DNA of 14,037 bases from Ettlia oleoabundans (Eukaryota > Chlorophyta > Chlorophyceae > Chlamydomonadales), in the NCBI GenBank assembly GCA_019693395.1, contig JAAMXP010001386.1:1-14037 (forward strand), read 5' to 3'. The notes under the pieces were generated by a model, which worked only from the letters and a program-made list of their open reading frames with translations, was not told where the DNA came from and searched no databases. The translations under genes were made by a program, and so were the position numbers. How positions within the stretch are numbered: position 1 is the stretch's first letter; every line of letters starts with the position of its first letter. This document shows, piece after piece, positions 6,600 through 14,037 of this stretch.

Positions 6600-9500
6600 G
6601 TGCGTGATGCCAAGGTGCTGGCCGTGGGGGCAGGTGGCATCGGTTGCGAGTTGCTCAAGACTCTCGTCATGTCGGGCTTCAAGCATATTGAAGTGGTGAG
6701 TAGGTTGGCTAAACCATAAAGCTGCAGTACAGTTACGAGAGGTAAAGCGCAAATCATAAACCTTGGATTGTTTAGGCCTTCCAAAACGTCACCTGCCTGA
6801 CGTTGCATTATTGTTGCCTTGCTGAGTGGACGTGTCCATCACTTCCTTAACTCCTTACTGGAACAGATTGACATGGACACCATAGAGACGAGCAACCTCA
6901 ATCGTCAGTTCTTGTTCCGCAAGCGGCATGTGGGAGAAAGCAAGTCAGTGATCGCGGCAGAAGCGGTCAAACACATGCGGCCCGATATCAACATTACCGC
7001 CTATCAGGCAAGCTGATGAAGGGTTGCGCTATGTACTGCCAGTATTGCAACAGCCACTGGCAGGCTGGCAGCAATGCATGTCGTGATCACTAGCGTCATC
7101 CTGCAGCTAGGCTTAGCAATGATAGCCCTTAGCAATATCCCGAATAGTATGCTGCACAATCACAGCCGTTATGATTCAGTCTCCTCAGTTGGAACTGCCT
7201 CCGGCAGAGGCCTCGCTGTCCACCAACTTGCCACTGTGTGCACAGTTTAGGCAGATTTGTCGTGCGGGTGGAATCTTGACTAACATGTCTGCAGGTTTAC
7301 GTCAAGATGCTTCGCTTTGCCCTCTGCAGGCCGAAGTTTTAGACCTCGTTCAATGTCTGCAGGTCAACATGACAAAGCCTTATCGTGCTGTGTGCAGGCC
7401 AACGTCAAGGAGTCCCAATTCGGCGTCGACTTCTTCCGTCGCTTCACCTGCGTCTTGAACGGCCTGGACAATCTGGAAGCACGTCGTCACATAAACCGGC
7501 TGTGCCTGGCAGCCGGGGTCCCGCTGGTGGAGTCGGGCACTGCGGGGTACTTGGGCCAGGTGCGGGTGCAGCAGCCGTACGTTCCTGGGCGGCAAGAGCT
7601 GCGCAGTGCTTGGGGCAGGTGCGGGTGCGGCAGCCCTGACGTTCCTGGGCAGCAAGAGCTGCCTGCTACTTGGGGCAGGTGCGGGTGCGGCAGCCGTATG
7701 TTTCTGGGGGGCAAGAGCTGCGGGGGCAAGTGACACTGCGGCAGCCACAATGTTTTTGGGTGGCAAGAGCTGCGGGCTACTTGACCCAGGTGCGGGTGCA
7801 GCAGACCTGATGTCCTGGGTGGCAGCAGCCGCTTGGCCAGTGTTGGCGGCAAGCTGCAGTCATTTTTTGAGGGGCAAGAGCTGTTCGTGTTGGCAAGTAT
7901 TTTGGCTTCGTGCTCCGTTTGCTGCTTCATTTCAGGAATTCTGGTCCATCAGTTCACCGTGTTTCTCTGCAAATAAAGGTAGCAATGTGTGCAAGCCTGT
8001 GTTTGGCGTGCGCTGCAGGTTAGCGTGCACCTTAAAGGGCGCACCGAGTGCTTTGAATGTCAGCCCAAGCCCACCCCCAAGACATTCCCAGTGTGCACGC
8101 TGCGCAACACACCTGACAAGCCCATTCATTGTGTGGTTTGGGCCAAGGAAATGCTGTTCCCGCTGTTGTTTGGCGCTGCAGAGGCTTCCGACCTGAATGA
8201 ATCTGCTGCAGCAGCAGGCAAGTTGCGTGCACGGGCGGCGCAGCGTAGATGGTGGGATAGTGGAAAGGGCACAATGGGTGCGGGTGGTTGCCCAGCTTTG
8301 TGGCAATATTGAGTTTTTCCTCCTTCCACAGGCTGTATTTTGGGAACCTTGAGCATGATGAGGCAATTGTTACGGTGCTTACAATGCATGGTCTGCCTAT
8401 TCTGCCTGCATGTTCTGTCACATCCTCAAGTAAAACCAAGTTGTAGTTTCTTTGCTGTCCTGTGTGTTTATGGCCACTTGCAGATGGGAAGGATGCATGG
8501 AATGGTGCCAGCACAGCTGAAAATCCCAACATTTACCGGCGGAAAGAAGGAGAGAGCAGCAGGCAATTTGCTGAGAGAATCTTCAGGTGTCCTGCTGCTG
8601 GGTAGCCTCTCAGCTGCCTTTTTGGTTGTTTGGAGTTTGTTCTTACCACGACTGCTATGCTGTGCCTGCCTGTGGCTACCCATTTGTCTGTTGCACTGTT
8701 TATTTTTCGATTTTTTTACAAAGAGTGTCATGCTGTGCCTGCCCCTTTACTTATGCAAGTATCCTTGATTAGGATCTTCACAGGAGATGTAGCCAAACAT
8801 GCACGTGCATGCTCAATCCCTGCAGACTGCTGTACCGCACGAAGATAGAGGAGCTGCGTGGCCTGGAGGATCTGTGGCGCAACAGGCAGCCACCCACGCC
8901 CCTCTATATAGACACCCTGCTCCCACAAGGCAGCAGTGGTTGCAGCACTTTACCACATGCAGCAAGCGGTGCTGCATGTGCTGGCTTGGCAGCACCTGCT
9001 GCAGCGGATGGGGCTGCAAGCGCAGTCAGGGCAGCAGTGGGTGCCACTGATAGTGCCATCAAAAGTGCCACCGTTAGTGACATCAATAGTGCCACCGATA
9101 GCGCCTGCAAGGCCCTGGGCCTCAATGACGCCCATGCGGTGTGGGATGTGCAGCAGAATACAGCACTCTTTGTGCAAGCTGTGCAGCTCTTTTGCGATCA
9201 ACGGCCGGATGAGCTTGGTTCAGCTCAGGTTTGCAACCTTTCCATGTACATGTTGATTGTTACCACCGCTGCATGCCGCCCGTCCTACGACAGCTGTGAT
9301 TGCGACTTTTCGCATCTGTATTACAGCACCTTGGCATCTGAGGCACATGTCGGTTCCAATCATGACACCCCAATCAGGACGTCAACGCCATGTTGCACTT
9401 GCAGTTTGACAAGGACGACGCTTTGTCCGTGGAATTCGTGACGGCGGCTGCCAACCTGCGGGCTGCCTGCTACGGCATCCCCATGCAAAGCTTGTTCAAT

Positions 9501-12338
9501 GCCAAGGCAAGTGACATGGAGACCTGCACTTGTTGTGAGGCTTTCAATGTGTGAGGCTCTTGCTGGGTCGTCAACAGTCTGGACTATGGGAGGCTGGCTA
9601 GGGACACTGGCTCTGCTAACTCGTACACAGCAGCACGGCTGTTTCGTGCATTGCTTGCAGTTCTTTGCAGATTGATCAGCAGCACACAGTACACAGTTGC
9701 GCGCTTTGCATTTTTCGGGTTATCCTCCACTTGTATGCATTGTTCGCCTGCACAATCTACACCAGTTGCAGGTTGCAGATGTGCATGAGTTGCTCATTCA
9801 ATTGCATGACGCATTATTATGTGTTGTTGCAGGGCATGGCCGGGAACATCATCCATGCCATTGCGACAACGAATGCCATTGTGTCGGGTCTGATCGTGGT
9901 GGAGGCCTTGAAGTTGCTGGCGGGCGCGCCTCAGGCTTGCCAGACGAACTTTCTGCATCAGCAGGTGGGTGGCAGGTGATCGCTACCAGCAGGAGGGCCA
10001 CAGGTGGGTGGCAGGCGATTATTACCAGCAGGTGGGCAGCAATTGGCACCTGCCATCTTTGAGTCTGCATGGTTGTGCGCGCACATGGTTGTTGCCTGAG
10101 GGAAGTGGAACAACTGCAAGTTCCAAGCCTAAACGACTGGTGTTTCTTGATGCCATCCATTTGTGGTTGTACCCGCACCAGCAGGCGGGTGGCAGTTGGG
10201 TTTATTGCAAACCAGCATGCATTTACGGGCAAGTTTGTTGGTCTAAACAAACTCTATACATGTTTAGGCACGTGCCCGGGCAAATGGGTCAGTGGCTTTT
10301 GCTGCCACCCTCTCTCTGTGGGTCATGGCTGTTGGTACAATCACTCATCCGTCCGCATGTACATTCGTACCTCGGATCGCAAGGTAGCCACGCCAGTGTT
10401 CACTTGGGCGCGTGTCCCACCCCGTCCCCCGCCCTGACAGGTGTCAGGCAGCAAGCGGTTGGTGTCGCGAATGGCGGCGCCTGAGCCCAACGCAGGCTGT
10501 ATGGTGTGCGGCACGGCTCAAGCGCAACTCACGGTGGACACCCGCACAATGACGCTGCAGCAGCTTGTGGATAAGGTGGGGTATGTGTTGGTGTGGGAGG
10601 CTTGGGGGCTGGGGGGCGGGCCCGGGGGGCGCCGGCGGCGGCTTTGACTGCTGGTTTGCCGTCGTCGTTTATTCTGTGGATGTGCGGCCTGGAGTTTCTG
10701 TTGGACTGCAAAGTTGCACTCTTCTAGGCTCAATAGTGTTCGGCGACACAGAGATATCCTGCCAATCAATCAAAAACCATTCGCGGCGTGTCAAGGCGCT
10801 GTACTGCCCTGGAAACGCTCAACATCTGAGAGTGTGCTGTGAATGACAGGAAACGGCTGCATAAGGGTGCAAATTGGAACCTTCTTGTCTGCGGCTGGGT
10901 TGCTGCTGTCGACTCATTATGGCACTGCAACCTGAGGGGGTTGTGAGCTTTTCCAAGGCCTTGCTACATGATTTAGCTCCCTACATTTTCTTTGTGTGTT
11001 TGACTAGGACAAAGGGTCACGTAACTAAAATTATTGCTTCCCTGCAGTTCCCAACACAGTTCATCTGCGCCAGTGCGCATGAGCATCAGTTTTGCTGTGA
11101 CGAAGATTGGGTTTAAGTGGTTCATGTGTGCATTCTACACAAAAGCAAGTTGTTGTTGCAATGTCTACAGGTTCTAAAAGGCCGACTGGCACTGCTGGCA
11201 CCCTCTGTGCGATGCGGCACGTTCAGCTATGAGGAGGGCGAGGGCCTCGAAGACGACGAGGTGGGTGGTGTGTGGTGGCTGCCCACCAGTGTTCTTCTGT
11301 GCTATGAGACTGCTTGCTCTGTTATGTTTAAGACAGGGGTGCTGCCCACTCGTCCCTAAATTGTACGTCATTTGTTCTGTCTTGTTACTTTGGATCTACT
11401 CAACCTCCTCCATGGCCTTAAGTGTTGGGAGCTCCAATCCTTGGTCTTTCCTGCCCGTACGTCTACGTGTACAGGTGGCCATGAACAAAGCGCTGCTGCC
11501 TCGGCGCCTCTCCGAGCTGCCGGGTGGCGGCGTGGTGCACAACAGCATCCTGGATGTCGATGACCAGGAGCAGTGTGTCAACCTGCAGCTGATTGTGGTG
11601 CATAAAGTGAGCAAAGATGTGTCGGGCAGGAAGGGGCGGTGAACCTCGTGCATGCATCTTGAACCCTTTCTCGGCCCTCTTGGCTTTGACCAAGTGTGGT
11701 GAAGTTTTTGGCATGCACCTGGTGGCCAATGGCAACAGATGCAGTAATCAACACAGCCAACGTTTTACAGCAGCCAATTCTGCCCTCAGTAAGCCTCCCC
11801 TTCAAACTCATTTCATGGTCAATGGTTGCAATGCATTGCCGCCTGTCGCACACAAGTTGCCTGATTTGCGCCTGCCTGCCTGCCTGCTCAGGAGGACTGG
11901 GATGAGGAACGGCACCCTGAAGGCTTCGAGTTGAGCGGGGCGCTGCCGGCAGCACAAGCGCAGCAGCAGGCAGGACAGGCAACAGCTGGCGCTGATGCCA
12001 CTCCTGCTGGCGGTAGCGGCGAGCAGGGCAGGCCAGCTGCTGCTGCTGCAGGTGTGGATCAGGCTCATGAGCTGCGGGAGACCGAGCAAGGCGTGGTGCT
12101 GCTTTCCAGTGACGAGGACGATGCAGTCATAGTCACAGGTCAGTAAGGCCCACCCCCCACCACCCCCCACCCCCGCCAGAAATCTTTTGGTAATGTAACT
12201 AAGCTTTTAGGCCTGGCTGGTTTGGTGTGGAGTATACCTGTCACCAACTCTAGCCACTGGCCTGGTATTGCCGCTGGCAACACTGCTGCCCTCAGTCGAC
12301 GTTGACAGTCAGGCCACCAAGTATCCTTTGCAGCAAAT

Positions 12339-12396
<58 letters not shown>

Positions 12397-12774
12397 ACGC
12401 ACACGCACACGCACACGCACACGCACACGCACACGCACACGCACACGCACACGCACACGCACACGCACACGCACACGTGTTTCCCGATACTATAGGGCAT
12501 GGTGTACTGGGCTCTACTGCCGATTATCTCTCCAACTTTTTTGGGGGGGGGAACAGATGTCCCTTTGAACTACTTGAGCACAGCTAGTTGCACAGCGGAA
12601 TGTTGACATTGCTGCAGCCAGCGAGTCTGCCTGCGCAGTGTGGCAATGTGTGCTGCTTACTTACAGTGATATCTCCTGCCTCTTGCATCACATGCAGGCA
12701 GCAGCAAACGCGAGGCGCCAGAGGGAGCTCCAGCTGATGGTGGTGGCGGCAAACGGCCCCGCATTGGATCCTGA
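6600..12774 (+). CDS. UBA2: SUMO-activating enzyme E1 subunit 2 (UBA2/SAE2), 5' end missing
   Basis: UBA2 pairs with SAE1 to adenylate SUMO with ATP, takes it onto its catalytic Cys as a thioester and passes it to UBC9, mainly in the nucleus. Visible exons: 6600-6695, 6867-7007, 7398-7559, 8019-8217, 8484-8586, 8826-9228, 9405-9506, 9833-9964, 10441-10575, 11171-11260, 11475-11606, 11892-12138, 12698-12771, then TGA. They join in phase into 672 codons, close to the roughly 625-640 residues of plant and human proteins. Landmarks in visible numbering: ATP loop GAGGIG 10-15; IDMDTI then SNLNRQFLF 33-49; catalytic Cys159 in [10 protein letters not shown]; zinc pairs Cys144/147 and Cys466/469; [11 protein letters not shown] near 250; adenylation helix [19 protein letters not shown] near 404-422; ubiquitin-fold region from about 475. 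The C terminus has VVLL plus an acidic run (633-642) and KRPRI (666-670). Introns at 7008, 8218 and 9507 have GC donors. Roughly 5-15 N-terminal residues lie on an unseen upstream exon. Residues resemble plant UBA2 more than human. Identity is very secure; exon edges are by eye. Confidence 0.95.
7008..7397 (+). other. GC-AG intron of UBA2
   Basis: The exon ends TATCAG and the intron begins GCAAGC; it ends GTGTGCAG. The join is phase 0 and continues ITAYQ into [13 protein letters not shown], as expected for UBA2. Reading through the donor instead gives two residues and a stop, so splicing at GC is needed. Confidence 0.85.
7560..7880 (+). repeat. About 60-bp minisatellite that copies the exon end and 5' splice site
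   Basis: Units begin at the true donor (7560, GTGCGGGTG) and repeat with starts at 7619, 7679, about 7730 and 7790, then fade to about 7880. Each unit has GTGCGGGTGC-GCAGC, then GTTCCTGGG-GGCAAGAGCTGC. Three unit boundaries end in CTTGGGGCAG or CTTGACCCAG, closely matching the coding exon end CTTGGGCCAG. So the array regenerates exon-end plus donor sequences at 7619, 7679 and 7790. It lies inside the UBA2 intron 7560-8018. The open frames it produces are by-products of the repeat. Confidence 0.9.
8218..8483 (+). other. GC-AG intron of UBA2
   Basis: The exon ends GCAGCAGCAG and the intron begins GCAAGT, ending CACTTGCAG. The phase-1 join makes an Asp codon (G+AT) and continues into DGKDAWNG and onward to FAERIF, the linker leading to the conserved helix before LWRNR. 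A pyrimidine-rich acceptor-like site near 8327 was tested and does not give a sensible protein. Confidence 0.85.
9041..9110 (+). repeat. In-frame degenerate short tandem repeat within a UBA2 exon
   Basis: Variants of AGTGCCACCGATAGTGCC and GACATCAATAGT recur four or five times and encode alternating Ser-Ala-Thr/Ile-Asp-Ser residues just before the conserved [11 protein letters not shown] segment. Together with the preceding Ala-rich stretch, it forms a flexible insertion between the LWRNR helix and the next conserved block. Confidence 0.7.
9507..9832 (+). other. GC-AG intron of UBA2
   Basis: The exon ends GCCAAG and the intron begins GCAAGT, ending TTGTTGCAG. The phase-0 join gives SLFNAK followed by [15 protein letters not shown], matching the most conserved helix of the family. 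Confidence 0.87.
9965..10190 (+). repeat. Short repeats copying the 5' splice site of a UBA2 intron
   Basis: The true junction CAGCAG|GTGGGTGGCAGGTGAT at 9965 is followed by near copies CACAGGTGGGTGGCAGGCGAT (GT at 10004) and ACCAGCAGGTGGGCAGC (GT at 10032). A more distant copy, ACCAGCAGGCGGGTGGCAG, has GC at 10185. Each copy includes exon-like CAG followed by donor-like sequence. They lie at the start of the 9965-10440 intron. Confidence 0.8.
10595..10629 (+). other. G-run cluster with G-quadruplex potential at an intron start
   Basis: Five runs of three to six G (10595-10597, 10604-10608, 10611-10616, 10618-10620, 10624-10629) are separated by 1-6 bases, on the transcribed-sense strand. 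This meets the usual G-quadruplex pattern in DNA and pre-mRNA. It begins 19 bases after the donor at 10576. Confidence 0.6.
12337..12480. repeat. Compound (AC)23-(GCACAC)15 microsatellite
   Basis: Twenty-three AC dinucleotides at 12341-12386 pass directly into fifteen perfect GCACAC units at 12387-12476. With a few flanking bases the tract alternates purine and pyrimidine without a break for 144 bases, ending in CACGTGT. It sits in the last UBA2 intron (12139-12697). The Thr-His, Arg-Thr and Val-Cys/Arg open frames here on both strands are repeat artefacts. Confidence 0.97.
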
Positions 12775-12814
12775 GTTATCACTGGGTCTCATGTGGTTTG
12801 TGCGCTGCGTGGTT

Positions 12815-12819
12815 TGTAA
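12815..12819 (+). promoter_or_regulatory. Candidate TGTAA poly(A) signal of UBA2
   Basis: TGTAA begins 41 bases after the UBA2 stop codon. TGTAA is the known polyadenylation signal of Chlamydomonas-type algae, about 10-25 bases before the cleavage site, which would put the transcript end near or inside the poly-C tract. A second TGTAA at 12944-12948 is an alternative. Confidence 0.45.
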
Positions 12820-12824
12820 GTAAG

Positions 12825-12851
12825 CCCCCCNNCCCCCCCCCCCCCCCCCCC
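12825..12851. repeat. Poly-C tract with two unresolved bases
   Basis: Six C, then NN at 12831-12832, then nineteen C. The two N are the only ambiguous bases in the window. They mark a homopolymer whose true length is probably not resolved. Confidence 0.9.
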
Positions 12852-13026
12852 TTCCCTTACTTGGCAAGCCCATGTTAGCAGCGCGGTGCCCTTATGCAGC
12901 CTGCAGGATTGAGGGAGAAGTGCATCCACCTTAAACAGCAAACTGTAATGCTTTCACTTAAGAGATCACAGATCTTCAATTGAAGCATGGCAGCACTCTC
13001 CGCCGCCGCACCAGCTACCCGTTAGT

Positions 13027-13234
13027 GCATGGGAGGTTATTGGAAGGGGCAGCGGGCAAGGCAGCCAGGATCACACGGCACTAGGAGGATGGGAGGATAT
13101 CACAAGGTGAAAAGCTGGGCTGGGTGTAAGGTAAGGAGAAATGTGGGCAGATGGAGCGGCAGCTGGCACAGCCGGCCGGTCAACAGCAAAGGAGGCAGTG
13201 GCGACATCATAGTAAATGAAGGGGTGGCCCGCTG
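13027..13234 (+). repeat. Repeat A, copy 1
   Basis: Starts GCATGGGAGGTTATTGGAAG and ends near GAAGGGGTGGCCCGCTG. It matches 13799-14037 over its whole length with scattered substitutions and small indels; shared blocks include GGCAAGGCAGCCAGGATCA, GGAGCGGCAGCTGGCA and CCGGCCGGTCAACAGCAAA. No coding signal or terminal inverted repeat is evident. Confidence 0.88.
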
Positions 13235-13270
13235 GGCAGCCTGGGCGCCAGCGGCAAGGAACACGGCGCC

Positions 13271-13473
13271 CTGACTGAGGAATGTTACAGAGTCTGCGCC
13301 AGGATACCCGCTGGCGGGGAGGTACAATCAGACAGGAATGAATGAATGCACCAACCACTGCTCTACCAAATGGGATCAAATAGGATTGAGTACCGTGGAT
13401 GGGCGTGGGCAAAGTGTGTGGGTGTCGGTAGGGGCGGGAAGGTTGTTAAAAAGAAGGGGGGGGCTTCATGGAG
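13271..13473 (+). repeat. Repeat B, copy 1 (about 203 bp)
   Basis: Starts CTGACTGAGGAATGTTACAG and runs to GCTTCATGGAG. It is followed at once by a second copy at 13474, nearly identical for about 185 bases. It contains a GAATGAATGAATG triplet repeat. Non-coding as far as can be seen. Confidence 0.92.
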
Positions 13474-13661
13474 CTGACTGAGGGATGTTACAGAGTCTGC
13501 GCCAGGATACCCGCTGGCGGGGAGGTACAATCAGACAGGAATGAATGAATGCACCAACCACTGCTCGACCAAATGGGATCAGTTAGGATTGAGTACCGTG
13601 GATGGGTGTGGGCAAAGTGTGTGGGTGTCGGTAGGGGCGGAAGGTTGTTTAAAGGGGGGGC
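13474..13661 (+). repeat. Repeat B, copy 2, tandem and slightly truncated
   Basis: Begins CTGACTGAGGGATGTTACAG and matches copy 1 closely up to GGAAGGTTGTT and a G run, then diverges (CTCAAATGAACAAGG). The few differences from copy 1 (for example AATG to GATG, CTCTACC to CTCGACC, CAAATAGG to CAGTTAGG) suggest a fairly recent duplication. Confidence 0.92.
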
Positions 13662-13798
13662 TCAAATGAACAAGGGTAGGCGGCCGCCACCGTCCCTACC
13701 GGGCCAGTTAGCGCTGCCCGTTGCTACCACCACCTAACTCTAGGCACAAGGAGCTTCATGGAGCGTCCCAGATGCAGGCAGTGGCAACAGTGGTCATT
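13662..13798. other. Spacer between repeat B copy 2 and repeat A copy 2
   Basis: Unique-looking sequence with no gene. AGGAGCTTCATGGAGC at 13749-13764 repeats the end of repeat B copy 1, so the boundary sequence is shared. Confidence 0.5.
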
Positions 13799-14037
13799 GC
13801 ATGGGAGGCTACCGAAGGGGGAGGGGGCAAGGCAGCCAGGATCATACAGCGGTAGGAGAACCGGCAGGTATCACAAAGGTGAAAAGTGAGATGGGGGGTT
13901 GGTGTGAGGTAATGGTGAAGAAAAAAAGGAAGGCAGATTGGCTGATCACTGCGGTGGAGCGGCAGCTGGCATGGCCGGCCGGTCAACAGCAAAAGAGGCA
14001 GTGGCGGCATCGTAGTAAATGAAGGGGTGGCCTGCTG
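13799..14037 (+). repeat. Repeat A, copy 2, running to the right edge
   Basis: Starts GCATGGGAGGCTACCGAAGG and ends at the window edge in GAAGGGGTGGCCTGCTG. It is about 30 bases longer than copy 1, mainly from extra sequence around the GCAGATTGGCTGATCACTGC stretch. The two A copies are 772 bases apart, hinting at a higher-order repeat that continues beyond the window. Confidence 0.88.

Noticed and set aside
7487..8196. Long Gly/Ala/Cys-rich plus-strand frame and Pro/Leu/His-rich minus-strand frames
   Set aside because: They run through the 60-base intronic minisatellite and owe their length to its repeated stop-free sequence.
8328..8372. Pyrimidine-rich acceptor followed by a possible UBA2 exon ([10 protein letters not shown])
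   Set aside because: The true continuation is the exon at 8484, which joins in phase and gives the conserved [18 protein letters not shown] linker. Including this piece would break the frame.
12140..12568. Thr-His, Arg-Thr, Val-Cys and Val-Arg open frames on both strands
   Set aside because: These are translations of the AC/GCACAC microsatellite, which lies inside a UBA2 intron.
13071..14022. Open frames of 60-113 codons in the right-hand repeat block
   Set aside because: They are duplicated with the repeats, are interrupted differently in each copy and show no protein motif.
1..14037. CRISPR array or prokaryotic defence system
   Set aside because: The window is eukaryotic nuclear DNA with spliceosomal introns and a U6 gene. 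The repeats present are tandem minisatellites without spacers.

Overview
The window looks like nuclear DNA of a green alga, most likely a core chlorophyte and perhaps a chlamydomonadalean. Evidence: one gene split into many small exons with GT-AG and GC-AG introns; CAG/GCA-rich low-complexity sequence; a plant-type U6 snRNA with a UUCG-capped 5' hairpin; TGTAA motifs just past the stop of the main gene (the usual chlorophyte poly(A) signal); and long microsatellite and minisatellite arrays. The species cannot be named from the sequence alone.

The one securely identified protein gene lies on the + strand at 6600-12774. It encodes the large subunit of the SUMO E1 enzyme (UBA2/SAE2). I assembled 13 exons by eye. 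They join without a frame break into 672 codons ending in TGA, and keep the ATP-binding loop, the catalytic cysteine, all four zinc cysteines, the ubiquitin-fold region, a SUMO-interacting-like motif and a terminal basic NLS. Only the first few residues are missing; they must lie on an exon upstream of 6600. Three of the 12 introns use GC donors. Several introns carry unusual structure: repeats that copy the donor site (7560-7880 and 9965-10190), a G-run cluster right after a donor (10595-10629), and a 144-bp perfectly alternating purine-pyrimidine tract (12337-12480).

Left of that gene, 1-5.4 kb is mostly fragmentary. A partial reading frame with one membrane segment enters at the left edge (1-381). 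Positions 380-770 hold short decayed coding-like pieces, possibly from a DNA transposon. A clear U6 snRNA gene lies on the minus strand at 1722-1829. From 2.46 to 5.4 kb, coding-looking segments switch frame repeatedly. One convincing intron (4365-4489) joins a zinc-finger-like segment to a downstream exon, so this is either a decayed mobile element or a poorly conserved, intron-rich gene. Positions 5.4-6.6 kb hold no recognisable gene.

Right of the gene, 12775-13026 is a short 3' flank with two TGTAA motifs and a poly-C tract containing two unresolved bases. Positions 13027-14037 are a non-coding repeat block arranged A-B-B'-A' that runs off the right edge. No pathway link between the SUMO E1 gene and the other content is visible.
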